From DASXYG01 sp036502625 (GTDB lineage: Bacteria > Actinomycetota > Actinomycetes > Streptosporangiales > Streptosporangiaceae), in NCBI GenBank assembly GCA_036502625.1, contig DASXYG010000095.1, positions 186,001 to 250,000 on the forward strand: DNA of 64,000 nucleotides, read 5' to 3'. Under the pieces are notes generated by a model. It did not search any database and was not told where the DNA came from. It saw only the letters and a list, made by a program, of their open reading frames with translations. Of the stretch, positions 16,804-24,795 are shown in pieces (position 1 is the stretch's first letter; every line of letters starts with the position of its first letter). Position numbers and translations under genes: made by a program.

Positions 16804-16853
16804 TTGACAGGGTAGTGAACGCTCACCCACTATATCTGTGAGTGAGCGTTCAC
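16804..16853. promoter_or_regulatory. Divergent promoter with 12-bp inverted-repeat TetR operator
   Basis: GTGAACGCTCAC at 16815-16826 and its exact reverse complement GTGAGCGTTCAC at 16842-16853 are 15 bp apart; each arm is itself a near-palindrome (GTGA...TCAC). TTGACA at 16804-16809 followed by CACTAT at 16828-16833 (18-bp spacer) is a possible rightward promoter that the left arm would block. Confidence 0.72.
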
Positions 16854-16873
16854 CAACCTTAGGAGGGTGCCGT

Positions 16874-17512
16874 ATGCGGCTCACGATCCTCGGCGCGACC
16901 GGCGGAACCGGTCGCGAGCTGATCAGTCAGGGCCTCGCCGCGGGCCACGAGATCACCGCCGTGGTCCGCGACCCGGCCCGGCTCGGCATCACGGACGAAC
17001 GGCTGGTCCCCGTCCGTGCGGACGTCTTCGACGCGGCCTCGCTGGAACCCGCGGTCAAGGACGCCGACGCGGTGCTGTCGGCGCTCGGCCACAAGTCGGC
17101 CGGCGACACCACGCCGCTGTGCGCGGAGGCGGCGCGCGCCACGATCGCCGCGATGCGCGCCACCGAGCGCCGCCGCCTGCTCGTGGTCAGCGCCGCGCCG
17201 GTGGCCCGCGGCGACAACGGCGACCGCCCGCTGTACGCGGCGACGATCCGGCCGATCCTGCGCTGGGCCCTGCGCCGCGGCTACGCGGACATGGCCGTCA
17301 TGGAGGAGCGGGTCCGCAGCAGCGACCTGGACTGGACGATCCTCCGCCCGCCGCGCCTGACCAACGCCGCCCCGACCGGCCGCGCGCGTACGGCGCTGAA
17401 CCGGAACGTGCCCGGCGGCTACCTGGTGTCGCGCGCCGACCTGGCCGCCGAGATGCTCCTGCGCATCGACGACACGCGCTCGTGCGGCGCGGCCGTGGGG
17501 ATCGGGAACTGA
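16874..17512 (+). CDS. NAD(P)H-binding protein, atypical SDR/NmrA-like
   Basis: A 212-residue single-domain Rossmann protein. It begins MRLTILGATGGTGRELISQGL, the G-x-x-G-x-x-G dinucleotide motif of atypical SDRs. It continues with ITAVVRDPARL (cofactor-selecting loop), ADAVLSALGHKS, RRLLVVSAAPV and LDWTILRPPRL, the last being diagnostic of the NmrA/YwnB-like group. A YxxxK catalytic pair is not evident, as in many members that act as redox sensors or quinone reductases. AGGAGGG precedes the ATG. It is driven from a promoter covered by the TetR operator, so it is the likely inducible target of the neighbouring repressor. Confidence 0.85.
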   Translation: MRLTILGATGGTGRELISQGLAAGHEITAVVRDPARLGITDERLVPVRADVFDAASLEPAVKDADAVLSALGHKSAGDTTPLCAEAARATIAAMRATERRRLLVVSAAPVARGDNGDRPLYAATIRPILRWALRRGYADMAVMEERVRSSDLDWTILRPPRLTNAAPTGRARTALNRNVPGGYLVSRADLAAEMLLRIDDTRSCGAAVGIGN

Positions 17513-17525
17513 CGGGGACGGGGGT

Positions 17526-17786
17526 TCAGGTCGCGGCGGGCGCGCGCGCCCCCTCGACGGGCCGGTACCTGATCACGTCGCGCACCCGTACGGCCTCGAG
17601 GAAGCCGGTCGTGTCGGCAAGGTGCGTGAGCGCGCCGTCCAGCCGCTCGCGTCCGAGGCCGGGCAGCAGCCGGTGCAGATCCGCGGCGCTGGGCGCGTGG
17701 CCGCGCCCGTTCTCCTCGAGCACCGCCTCGTAGACGCGCTCGTCGGCGGGCGTCATCTCATGTGCGTCGCTGACGAAGTCGGGCAT
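17526..17786 (-). CDS. Small hypothetical protein, possible winged-helix fold
   Basis: An 86-residue protein of unknown function. The visible pattern is MTPADERVYEAVLEENGRGH, then SAADLHRLLPGLGRERLDGALTHL, then a beta-like tail VRVRDVIRYRPV, which resembles a small winged-helix fold. I chose the ATG at 17786 with GAGGTGAT upstream. It lies 59 bp downstream of the FAD monooxygenase gene on the same strand and may be its third operon member after the TetR gene. No catalytic residues, cysteines or export signal are seen. Confidence 0.6.
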   Translation of the reverse strand: MPDFVSDAHEMTPADERVYEAVLEENGRGHAPSAADLHRLLPGLGRERLDGALTHLADTTGFLEAVRVRDVIRYRPVEGARAPAAT

Positions 17787-17845
17787 CAGGATCACCTCAC
17801 CCCTCCGTCCTCCCCGCTGCGGCGCGGCCAAACGTCGGCGTCCGG

Positions 17846-19087
17846 TCAGGCTTGCGCGCGCGGCGGGGCCTGGCCGCCTGATACCGCCTGGTATCCGGCG
17901 ATGATGGCGTCGAGCTCGGCCGGCTCGATGACGTCGGCCAGGTCGGTGAAGCCGTCAGGGGCGCGCCGTTCCACCTCGTCGATCACGCGTTCCGGCCCGC
18001 CCACGCGGTTGCGCAGCACCAGGTCGGCCGTCACCGGGCGGCGCGCCTCCTCGTACGCCCGCAGCGCGTCGCGCGGGCCGGCGGCGTCGCGCAGGGCCGC
18101 GCACAGGCTGACCGCGTCGAGGACCGCCTGGCCCGCGCCGTTGGAGCCCATCGGGTACATCGGGTGGGCGGCGTCGCCGAGCAGCGTCACCCGTCCGCGC
18201 GTCCACCCCGGCAGCGGGTCGCGGTCGCACATCGGGTACTCGTAGAACCGCTCCGTCGCGCCGACCAGGCCCGCGACGTCGACGTGCGGGCTGGCGAACC
18301 GCCTCAGGTGGGCCAGCGCCTCCGCCGGGTCGCCGGGCCGTGTCCAGTCGGCGCGCACCGGGGGCGGCGTGCCCGGCTTGGCGAGCTGGACGCACAGCGC
18401 CCAGTTGGTCAGCCGCGTCTCGGGCGTGCGGCCCGCGGCGATCGGGTACAGCACGAGCTTCGCCGCGTTGCCGCCCGCGACGATCATCGTCGACCCGCCG
18501 AGGAACGCCGGCCACTCGGCGGCCCCGCGCCACATCAGCACGCCGTTCCACCGCGGCGGCCCCTCGCCGGGGGCCAGCTCCGCCCGTACGGTCGAGTGGA
18601 TGCCGTCCGCGCCCACCAGCACGTCGCCCTCGGCGGTGCCGGCCGTACGCCCCTCGGGATCGGCGAACTCCGCGCGCACCCCGGCGTCGTCCTGCGTGAA
18701 CGCGGTGAGCCTGTGGCCGGTGCGTACGGCGTCCGCGCCGAGGCGCTCGCGCACCGCGTCGTACAGCACGTTCAGCAGCCGGCCGCGGTGGATCGAGAGC
18801 TGCGGCACCTCGCTGCCCGCCGCCAGCCCGCACGGCCGGCGCAGGATCTCCTGGCCGAGCCGGTGGGTGTAGCGCAGCTCGGCGGTGCGCACGGCCGCGC
18901 CGGCGAGCCGGTCGAGCAGCCCGATCCGCGCCAGCGGCGCGACGGCCTGCGGCAGCACGTTGATGCCGACGCCGAGCCCGCGGATCTGCGAACCGCGTTC
19001 GTACACCGCGCACTCGATGCCGGCGTCGTGCAGCAGCAGCGCGGTCACCAGTCCGGCGATGCCGCCGCCGGCGATCACGATCCTCAT
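17846..19087 (-). CDS. FAD-dependent aromatic monooxygenase (PhzS/PHBH fold)
   Basis: A 413-residue group A flavin monooxygenase. The N-terminal dinucleotide motif is MRIVIAGGGIAGLVTALLL, the middle DG motif is DVLVGADGIHSTVR, and the GD motif is GRVTLLGDAAHPMYPMGSNG; these are the three signatures of the family. LMWRGAAEWP and a WALCV segment fit the PhzS-like branch. It should use NAD(P)H and O2 to hydroxylate an aromatic or quinone-like substrate, which is not identifiable here. It follows a TetR gene by 31 bp on the same strand, so that repressor probably senses the substrate or product. Confidence 0.9.
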   Translation of the reverse strand: MRIVIAGGGIAGLVTALLLHDAGIECAVYERGSQIRGLGVGINVLPQAVAPLARIGLLDRLAGAAVRTAELRYTHRLGQEILRRPCGLAAGSEVPQLSIHRGRLLNVLYDAVRERLGADAVRTGHRLTAFTQDDAGVRAEFADPEGRTAGTAEGDVLVGADGIHSTVRAELAPGEGPPRWNGVLMWRGAAEWPAFLGGSTMIVAGGNAAKLVLYPIAAGRTPETRLTNWALCVQLAKPGTPPPVRADWTRPGDPAEALAHLRRFASPHVDVAGLVGATERFYEYPMCDRDPLPGWTRGRVTLLGDAAHPMYPMGSNGAGQAVLDAVSLCAALRDAAGPRDALRAYEEARRPVTADLVLRNRVGGPERVIDEVERRAPDGFTDLADVIEPAELDAIIAGYQAVSGGQAPPRAQA

Positions 19088-19118
19088 GCCGCCTCCCGCG
19101 TACGGGTCGGGTGCTCCA

Positions 19119-19715
19119 TCATGCGATGCCGGCGCCGCCCCGGCCAGCGCCGGATCCGGCCAGGCCCGCGAGCATGCGGGGAAGGATGTGCGCGCGAATG
19201 TACGGCTCGGCCGGCGGCTTGCCGGTGGCGAGCATGTGCATGAAGATCAGCGCCGGGCCGCAGTCGGCGCGGTCGTCCAGGTCCGGAACGGGGCCGAGCA
19301 CCCGGCGGAGGCGGTCGCGGTTGGCCGCGCGCGCCGGGTCGACCTTCGCCTCGCGTATGGCGGCGGCCAGCTCGGACGACGGGTCGGACAACAGGACCGA
19401 GAGCAGCGGGGCGGCGCGGTGGCAGAGGCTGTCGCAGATGGTCACGAGGCCCCTGACCAGGTCGGCCTCGGGGTCGTCGGTGGGGGTGAACGCGCGCTGA
19501 CCGGCCATGGCCCGCAGCGCGGCGACGACCAGGGCGTACTTCGTCGGCCAGCGGCGGTACAGCGAGCCGAGGCCGATCCCGGCGTTGCGGGCGACGTCGG
19601 CCACGCGCAGCCCGGCGTAGCCGTGCGCGTCGAGCAGCGCCAGCGTCTCGCGCAGCGCCGCCTCGTCCACGGCGGGATCGCGCGGGCGCCCCCGGGTCCG
19701 GTCGTCGTCGCTCAC
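19119..19715 (-). CDS. TetR-family repressor
   Basis: A 198-residue TetR protein with helix-turn-helix LRVADVARNAGIGLGSLYRRW (about residues 38-58) and a C-terminal helical domain ending in a Gly/Ala-rich tail. The start is GTG. It is the first gene of a probable operon with the FAD monooxygenase (31 bp downstream) and is divergent from the quinone oxidoreductase at 19812. The intergenic region has a promoter with palindromes at both ends. It probably controls both directions; the inducer is unknown. Confidence 0.9.
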   Translation of the reverse strand: MSDDDRTRGRPRDPAVDEAALRETLALLDAHGYAGLRVADVARNAGIGLGSLYRRWPTKYALVVAALRAMAGQRAFTPTDDPEADLVRGLVTICDSLCHRAAPLLSVLLSDPSSELAAAIREAKVDPARAANRDRLRRVLGPVPDLDDRADCGPALIFMHMLATGKPPAEPYIRAHILPRMLAGLAGSGAGRGGAGIA

Positions 19716-19726
19716 GGGACCAGATT

Positions 19727-19783
19727 AACGGAAACGTTGACTTCCGGATCGAGCCGGTGCTATACCGATAATCGCTGTTATCG
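19727..19783 (+). promoter_or_regulatory. Promoter with palindromic operators upstream of the quinone oxidoreductase
   Basis: TTGACT at 19737-19742 and TATACC at 19761-19766 (18-bp spacer) form a likely rightward promoter. AACG-GAAA-CGTT at 19727-19738 overlaps the -35, and CGATAA-N6-TTATCG at 19766-19783 begins at the end of the -10. Both palindromes are positioned to exclude RNA polymerase and are candidate sites for the adjacent TetR repressor. Confidence 0.6.
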
Positions 19784-19811
19784 TAATTAGGAAACGGTCT
19801 GGAGCCGCGCC

Positions 19812-20750
19812 ATGAGAGCCGTACGAACCGACCCCGCCACCGCCCCCCAATTGCGGATCTCCGAGGTGCCGCGGCCCGAGCCCGCGCCGCACCAGGCGCT
19901 CGTCAAGGTCGAGGCGTTCTCGCTGAACGCCGGCGAGACCCGTACGGCGCGCCAGGCCGCCGACGCGTACGTGCCGGGCTGGGACTTCGCCGGGGTGGTC
20001 GAGGAGCCCGCGGCCGACGGCGGCACACCGCCGAAGGGCACCCGCGTGTTCGGCTTCGTGCCGTACGGCGCCTGGGCGGAGTACGTGGTGGCCGGCCCCG
20101 AGATGATGGCGCCGATCCCCGACGAGGTCTCCGCCGCCGAGGCCGCCGCCATGCCGGTGGCCGGCGCGACCGCGCTGCTCAGCCTGGAGATGGCCGGCAC
20201 GCTGCTCGGCCGCCGGGTGCTCGTGACCGGCGCCGCCGGCGGCGTGGGGCGGTACGCCTGCCAGCTCGCGAGCCTGGCCGGCGCGGAGGTCGTGGCGATC
20301 AGCCGCCGCCCCGCCCTGGCCGGCCACCTGCGCGAGGACGGGGTGCGCGAGCCGGTGATCTTCCCGACGATCGACGCCGCGAAGGAGGCCGGCCGCTACG
20401 ACGTGATCCTCGACGGCGTGGGCGGCCACACGCTGGCCACCGCGCTGACGATCCTCGCGCCGAACGGCGTGTGCGTGACCTTCGGCAACGGCAGCGGCGA
20501 GCCGGCCGGCTTCGACGCCGGCGACTTCTATCACACGCCCGGCGCCCGGCTCGAGGGCCTCTGGCTGGGCAACCTCATCGTGACCGGCGCCGACTGCGCG
20601 CCGATGCTCGCCCGCCTGGCCGCGATGGTGGCCGACAAGCGGCTGCACGCGCCGATCGACGCGGTGCTGCCGTGGACGCGCGTGGACGAGGCCGCGACGC
20701 TGCTGCACGAGCAGTCGGTCAACGGGAAGATCGTCCTCACGGTCGGGTGA
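19812..20750 (+). CDS. Zinc-less MDR quinone oxidoreductase
   Basis: A 312-residue medium-chain dehydrogenase/reductase of the quinone-oxidoreductase branch. The GroES-like domain contains LKVEAFSLNAGE-type sequence and VPGWDFAGVVEE. The Rossmann domain shows AAAMPVAGATALLSL and GRRVLVTGAAGGVGRYACQLA, the NADPH-binding motif, followed by DVILDGVGGHTL. Zinc-binding cysteines are absent, as expected. It should reduce quinones or enones with NADPH. It is divergent from the TetR gene, and its promoter carries two palindromes. The stop is 15 bp from a convergent micro-gene. Confidence 0.9.
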   Translation: MRAVRTDPATAPQLRISEVPRPEPAPHQALVKVEAFSLNAGETRTARQAADAYVPGWDFAGVVEEPAADGGTPPKGTRVFGFVPYGAWAEYVVAGPEMMAPIPDEVSAAEAAAMPVAGATALLSLEMAGTLLGRRVLVTGAAGGVGRYACQLASLAGAEVVAISRRPALAGHLREDGVREPVIFPTIDAAKEAGRYDVILDGVGGHTLATALTILAPNGVCVTFGNGSGEPAGFDAGDFYHTPGARLEGLWLGNLIVTGADCAPMLARLAAMVADKRLHAPIDAVLPWTRVDEAATLLHEQSVNGKIVLTVG

Positions 20751-20765
20751 CGGGCACCGCGGCGA

Positions 20766-20942
20766 TCAGCGGGCGAGCGCGACCCACAGGTGGGCGAGCT
20801 GTTCGGCGGCGAGGGCCCCGACGACGAGCAGCCACAGCGCCGCCCGCGCCCGGCCGTTGCCCAGCCGGTTCCGCGTGGGGACCGGCAGCGTGAGCCGGGG
20901 CTCGCGATCGGGGGCCGGGGGGCGTACCGGTGAAACGGTCAT
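20766..20942 (-). CDS. Predicted 58-residue membrane micro-protein
   Basis: A short frame, easily missed by gene callers. It starts MTVSPVRPPAPDREP, has a Pro/Arg-rich cytoplasmic part of ~33 residues, and then one hydrophobic helix (AALWLLVVGALAAEQLAHLW) at residues 34-53, ending in VALAR. The basic residues before the helix suggest N-in orientation. A GAGAGGGGG site lies ~9 bases before the ATG. Function is unknown. It is convergent with the quinone oxidoreductase and divergent from the UvrA-like gene. The combination of ribosome site, basic linker and single helix makes it more credible than the overlapping longer frame. Confidence 0.5.
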   Translation of the reverse strand: MTVSPVRPPAPDREPRLTLPVPTRNRLGNGRARAALWLLVVGALAAEQLAHLWVALAR

Positions 20943-21119
20943 TTCCGTTCGCCCCCTCTCGCGGGCTCAGTGGTATCTGATCGGATGGCCTCGGTCTGCG
21001 CTGCGTCGTCCCATGAGATAAACGGTACGAGCACGCCGCGCAGTGCCGCAATCGATTAATTCGCGCCACGAATCACCCGCCGTCCGTCACGTACGGTGCA
21101 CGTACGTAGCATTGGGCGC

Positions 21120-23609
21120 ATGGACGGCATGATCCGCGTACGCGACGCCCGCGAGCACAATTTGCGGCGTGTCGACGTCGACGCGCCGCGCGACCGGATC
21201 GTGGTGTTCACCGGCGTGTCCGGGTCGGGCAAGTCGTCGCTGGCCTTCGGCACGATCTACGCCGAGGCGCAGCGGCGCTACCTCGAATCGGTCACGCCGT
21301 ACGCCCGGCGGCTGATCGAGCAGGTCGGCGCCCCCAAGGTCGGCGACATCACCGGCCTGCCGCCGGCCGTGGCGCTCCAGCAGGCGCGCGGCGGCGGCAG
21401 CGCCCGGTCGTCGGTCGGCACGGTGACGCAGGTGTCGAACGTGCTGCGCATGCTGTTCTCCCGGGCCGGCACGTACCCCGAGGGCGTGCCGCGGCTCGAC
21501 TCCGACGCCTTCTCCCCGAACACCCCCGCCGGCGCCTGCCCCAACTGCCACGGCCTCGGCACCGTGCACACCGTCACGGAGGCGAGCCTCGTCCCCGACG
21601 ACTCGCTGAGCATCCGCGAGGGCGCGGTGGCCGCCTGGCCCGGGGCGTTCCAGGGCAAGAACCTGCGCGACATCCTCGCCGAGCTCGGCGTCGACATCGA
21701 GCGGCCGTGGCGCGAGCTGCCCGCCGAGCAGCGCGAATGGATCCTGATGACCGACGAGCAGCCGGTCGTCACGATCCACCCGATCCGCGACCCCGAGCGG
21801 ATCACCCGTCCGTACAAAGGCACGTACGTCAGCGCCAAGCGCTACGTCCTGCACACGTACGCCACCACCAAGTCCGCGACGCTGCGCGCCAAGGCCGCGC
21901 GCCACCTGGCGTCCTCGCCCTGCCCCGTCTGCCACGGGCGGCGGCTGCGCCCCGAGGCGCTGGCCGTACGGTTCGCCGGGCGGGACATCACGGCGCTCGC
22001 CGCGCTGCCGATGTCGGAGCTGGCCGGGGCGCTGGGCGGCGACCACGGCCTGACGGGCGTACGGGCCGAGGCGGCCGCCGCTCTGACCGCCAACCTGCGC
22101 GAGCGCATCGCCACGCTGGCCGACCTCGGGCTCGGCTACCTCAGCGTGGACCGGTCCACCACGACGCTGTCCGCGGGCGAGCTGCAACGGCTGCGGCTGG
22201 CCACGCAGCTACGCTCCGGCCTGTTCGGCGTCCTGTACGTCCTGGACGAGCCCTCCGCCGGGCTGCACCCCGCCGACACACAGGCGCTGGTCGCGGCCAT
22301 GCACCGGCTCCGCGAGGCGGGCAACTCGCTGTTCGTGGTGGAGCACGACATGGACGTCGTACGGCAGGCCGAATGGATCGTCGACGTCGGGCCGGGCGCG
22401 GGCGCGCACGGCGGCCGGGTCCTGTACAGCGGCGAGGTCGCCGGCCTGGCCGCGGTCGACGAGTCCGTGACGCGCCGCTATCTGGACGGCGCCGCCCCCG
22501 TCGTACGCGAGCCGCGCACCCCGTCCGGCTGGATCGAGCTGCGCGGCGTGACGCGCCACAACCTCCGCAACGTCGACGTCAGCTTCCCGCTGGGCACCCT
22601 GACCGCGGTCACCGGCGTCTCAGGCTCCGGCAAGACCACCCTGGTCACCCACGTCCTGACCAGCCTCGTCGAGGAACACCTGGCGGGCGGCAAGGCCGAC
22701 GGCCGCGCCGGTGGCGAGGGCGGCGACCCGTGGCCGGACGCCGCGCCGTGGGAGCCGGGGACCGACTCCGCTGAGGCGTCCGGCGCACCGTGCCGCCGCC
22801 CGAAGGCCGACGGCCTCGACCAGGTCTCCCGTCTGGTGCGCGTCGACCAGAAGCCGATCGGGCGTACGCCCAGGTCGAACCTTGCGACGTACACGGGCCT
22901 GTTCGACGCCGTGCGCAAGGTGTTCGCCGCCGCCCCCGAATCGCGTGCGCGCGGCTACGACGCGGGCCGCTTCTCCTTCAACGTGCCCGGTGGCCGCTGC
23001 GAGAACTGCCAGGGCGAGGGCGAGATCTCCATCGAGATGCTGTTCCTGCCCGGCGCCAGCGCCCCCTGCCCGGTCTGCCACGGCCGCCGCTACAACGACG
23101 AGACCCTGGAGATCACGGTCGACGGCCGTACGATCGCCGACGTCCTCGACCTGACCGTGGACTCCGCCCAGGAGGCCCTGTCCTCGATCCCGGCCGCCGC
23201 CCGCAGCCTGGCCACCCTCGCCGACGTCGGCCTCGGCTACCTCCGCCTGGGCCAGCCCGCCACGACCCTGTCCGGCGGCGAGGCCCAGCGCGTCAAGCTG
23301 GCCGCCGAACTCCAGCGCACCCACCGCCACCACACCCTGTACGTCCTGGACGAGCCCACCTCAGGCCTCCACCCCGCCGACACCGACCTCCTGATCACCC
23401 ACCTGGACAACCTGGTGACGGCAGGCAACACGGTCATCCTGATCGAACACGACATGGCGGTCGTGGCCCGAGCCGACTGGGTAACCGACCTGGGCCCCGG
23501 AGGCGGCACCGCCGGCGGCCGAGTCCTGGAGTCCGGCCCCCCATCCCAGGTAGCCAAGTCCCCCACCAGCCCCACGTCCCCCTACCTCCGCCCCCACCTC
23601 CCGACCTGA
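21120..23609 (+). CDS. Short UvrA paralogue (ABC-type excinuclease subunit) lacking the UvrB-binding domain
   Basis: An 829-residue dual-ATPase UvrA homologue. First ATPase: Walker A GVSGSGKSS near residue 35 with signature LSAGELQRLRL. Second: GVSGSGKTT with signature LSGGEAQRVKL and YVLDEPTSGLHP. Two zinc modules (CPNC...CPVC and CENC...CPVC) are present. Full-length UvrA (~950 residues) has ~120 residues after the VGTVTE block that bind UvrB; here SSVGTVTQVSNVLRMLFSRAG runs almost at once into the PAGACPNC zinc module, so that domain is missing. Such short paralogues occur in antibiotic producers as DrrC-like resistance or damage-sensing factors. The ATG at 21120 is preferred over an upstream GTG. 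Confidence 0.92.
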   Translation: MDGMIRVRDAREHNLRRVDVDAPRDRIVVFTGVSGSGKSSLAFGTIYAEAQRRYLESVTPYARRLIEQVGAPKVGDITGLPPAVALQQARGGGSARSSVGTVTQVSNVLRMLFSRAGTYPEGVPRLDSDAFSPNTPAGACPNCHGLGTVHTVTEASLVPDDSLSIREGAVAAWPGAFQGKNLRDILAELGVDIERPWRELPAEQREWILMTDEQPVVTIHPIRDPERITRPYKGTYVSAKRYVLHTYATTKSATLRAKAARHLASSPCPVCHGRRLRPEALAVRFAGRDITALAALPMSELAGALGGDHGLTGVRAEAAAALTANLRERIATLADLGLGYLSVDRSTTTLSAGELQRLRLATQLRSGLFGVLYVLDEPSAGLHPADTQALVAAMHRLREAGNSLFVVEHDMDVVRQAEWIVDVGPGAGAHGGRVLYSGEVAGLAAVDESVTRRYLDGAAPVVREPRTPSGWIELRGVTRHNLRNVDVSFPLGTLTAVTGVSGSGKTTLVTHVLTSLVEEHLAGGKADGRAGGEGGDPWPDAAPWEPGTDSAEASGAPCRRPKADGLDQVSRLVRVDQKPIGRTPRSNLATYTGLFDAVRKVFAAAPESRARGYDAGRFSFNVPGGRCENCQGEGEISIEMLFLPGASAPCPVCHGRRYNDETLEITVDGRTIADVLDLTVDSAQEALSSIPAAARSLATLADVGLGYLRLGQPATTLSGGEAQRVKLAAELQRTHRHHTLYVLDEPTSGLHPADTDLLITHLDNLVTAGNTVILIEHDMAVVARADWVTDLGPGGGTAGGRVLESGPPSQVAKSPTSPTSPYLRPHLPT

Positions 23610-23627
23610 CCCCCACAACCCCTGCGC

Positions 23628-23900
23628 CACGTGCCTCCCCGCGGGCCTCGCAGCCCGTCGCCCCGCAACCCCTGCGCCACGTACCTCCCCCGCGGGCCTC
23701 GCAGCCCCGCGCCCCGCGCCCTACACCCCGTCGTCCCTACGTCACGTACCTCCCCCGCGGGCCTCGCAGCCGCTCACCCCGCGCCCTACACCCCATCGTC
23801 CCTACGGCCACGTGCCTCCGCCGCGGGCCTCGCAGCCCCGCACCCCGCGCCCTACACCCGTAGTCCCTACGGCCACGTGCCTCCGCCGCGGGCCTCGCAG
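23628..23900 (+). repeat. Tandem ~65-bp repeat array, five copies, 3' of the UvrA-like gene
   Basis: The core CACGT(A/G)CCTCC(C/G)CCGCGGG then CCTCGCAG occurs at 23628-23653, 23678-23704, 23743-23769, 23809-23835 and 23874-23900, spaced 50, 65, 66 and 65 bp. Between cores lies a semi-conserved CCCCGCGCCCTACACCCC-type segment. The array begins 19 bp after the UvrA-like stop codon and reads in the same direction as that gene. Confidence 0.85.
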
Positions 23901-24561
23901 CCCTTCGCATACCCCGGCCCCACACCCCGCGCAGTCCAGAACACGGGCCCCTCGTCTCGCGTCGTGCCGCCCCGGATGCAACGCCCTCTCCTCTCCCGCA
24001 CCGCCTCCCGTGGACGGCGCTCAGCGCCGGAGCCGCCGGAGGGGACGGGGCACCTGTCCCGCGCGCGTCCTCCCCGGGACGGCACACCACTTCGGGGGCG
24101 GCTGGGATCCTGCGGCCACTCCAGGCGGGACGGGGTGAGGCCACCTGTCCCGCGCGGGAGGAGGCGCCCCCTCTCACCCGATCGCGGCGCACCACCCCGT
24201 GCAGCGCGGCGGCTTCCTGCACGGTGGCGTTGAGAAACCCTGCGCCGCAGCGGCTGCGGAGTCCAGGTGTGCGGCGGGGGTTGGGGATCACCCCTTCCTC
24301 CCACCCCGGTCGACAGCACTTGGCGCCGGGCCGCCACGGAACTGGCGCGCGGGGGGACGGGCGGGGCGGGGGCCTCTCTTGCCCCGTCTCGGACACGCGC
24401 ATCGCGCCGGGAGCCGCCGTGGAAGCGCAGCTCGCCGCGCGTGGACGGGCGCGGTGAACCGAGACGCGGCAGCTTGGTCACGTGGTGCCGGGCGGCAGAG
24501 GCAGGGCGCGGAGGGAGGGCGGGAGGGCGGTAGGGCGGGGCGCAGGGCACAGGGCGAGGGG

Positions 24562-24784
24562 CCGCGAGGCCCGCGGCGGAGGCACGTGACGCGGAGGGCG
24601 GGGCGCAGGGGCACGGGGCGAGGGGCTGCGAGGCCCAAGGTGGAGGCACGGGGCGCGGAGGCAGGGCGGGGGGCGCGAGGCGAGGGGCTGCGAGGCCCGC
24701 GGCGGAGGCACGGGGCGATGGGGGTTACCGGGCGCGGAGGCAGGGCGCGAGGCGAGGGGCTGCGAGGCCCGCGGGGGAGGTACG
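24562..24784 (-). repeat. Tandem ~65-bp repeat array, four copies, 3' of the AlkB gene
   Basis: The same core in reverse (CTGCGAGGCCCGCGG then C/GGGAGG and T/CACG) lies at 24562-24588, 24626-24650, 24688-24712 and 24760-24784, spaced 64, 62 and 72 bp. The nearest copy ends 12 bp from the AlkB stop codon. On the minus strand it therefore reads in the direction of that gene, mirroring the array at 23628. Confidence 0.85.
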
Positions 24785-24795
24785 GGGCGAGGGGG

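Larger units (their letters stand above)
23610..24795. other. Long gene-free spacer between convergent genes, with two opposed repeat arrays
   Basis: These 1186 bp between the UvrA-like and AlkB stops hold no gene I can support. Open frames are plentiful because of the extreme G+C, but they lack ribosome sites and translate to low-complexity Pro/Arg/Gly strings. The left ~300 bp and right ~240 bp are tandem arrays of the same ~65-bp repeat in opposite orientations (see the repeat entries). The middle (about 23950-24450) has two partial copies of GACGGG...CACCTGTCCCGCGCG near 24049 and 24132 and is otherwise unremarkable. Confidence 0.7.

Noticed and set aside
20737..21069. A 110-codon frame over the small membrane gene
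   Set aside because: The overlapping 58-residue frame has a better ribosome site and a sensible helix; this one is low-complexity.
23628..23900. CRISPR array
   Set aside because: The units are imperfect, spacers are themselves similar to each other, and no cas genes are present.
23631..24711. Several 60-500 codon frames in the repeat-bearing spacer
   Set aside because: They translate the tandem repeats into PRASQPLAP-like strings, lack starts with ribosome sites and disagree between copies.
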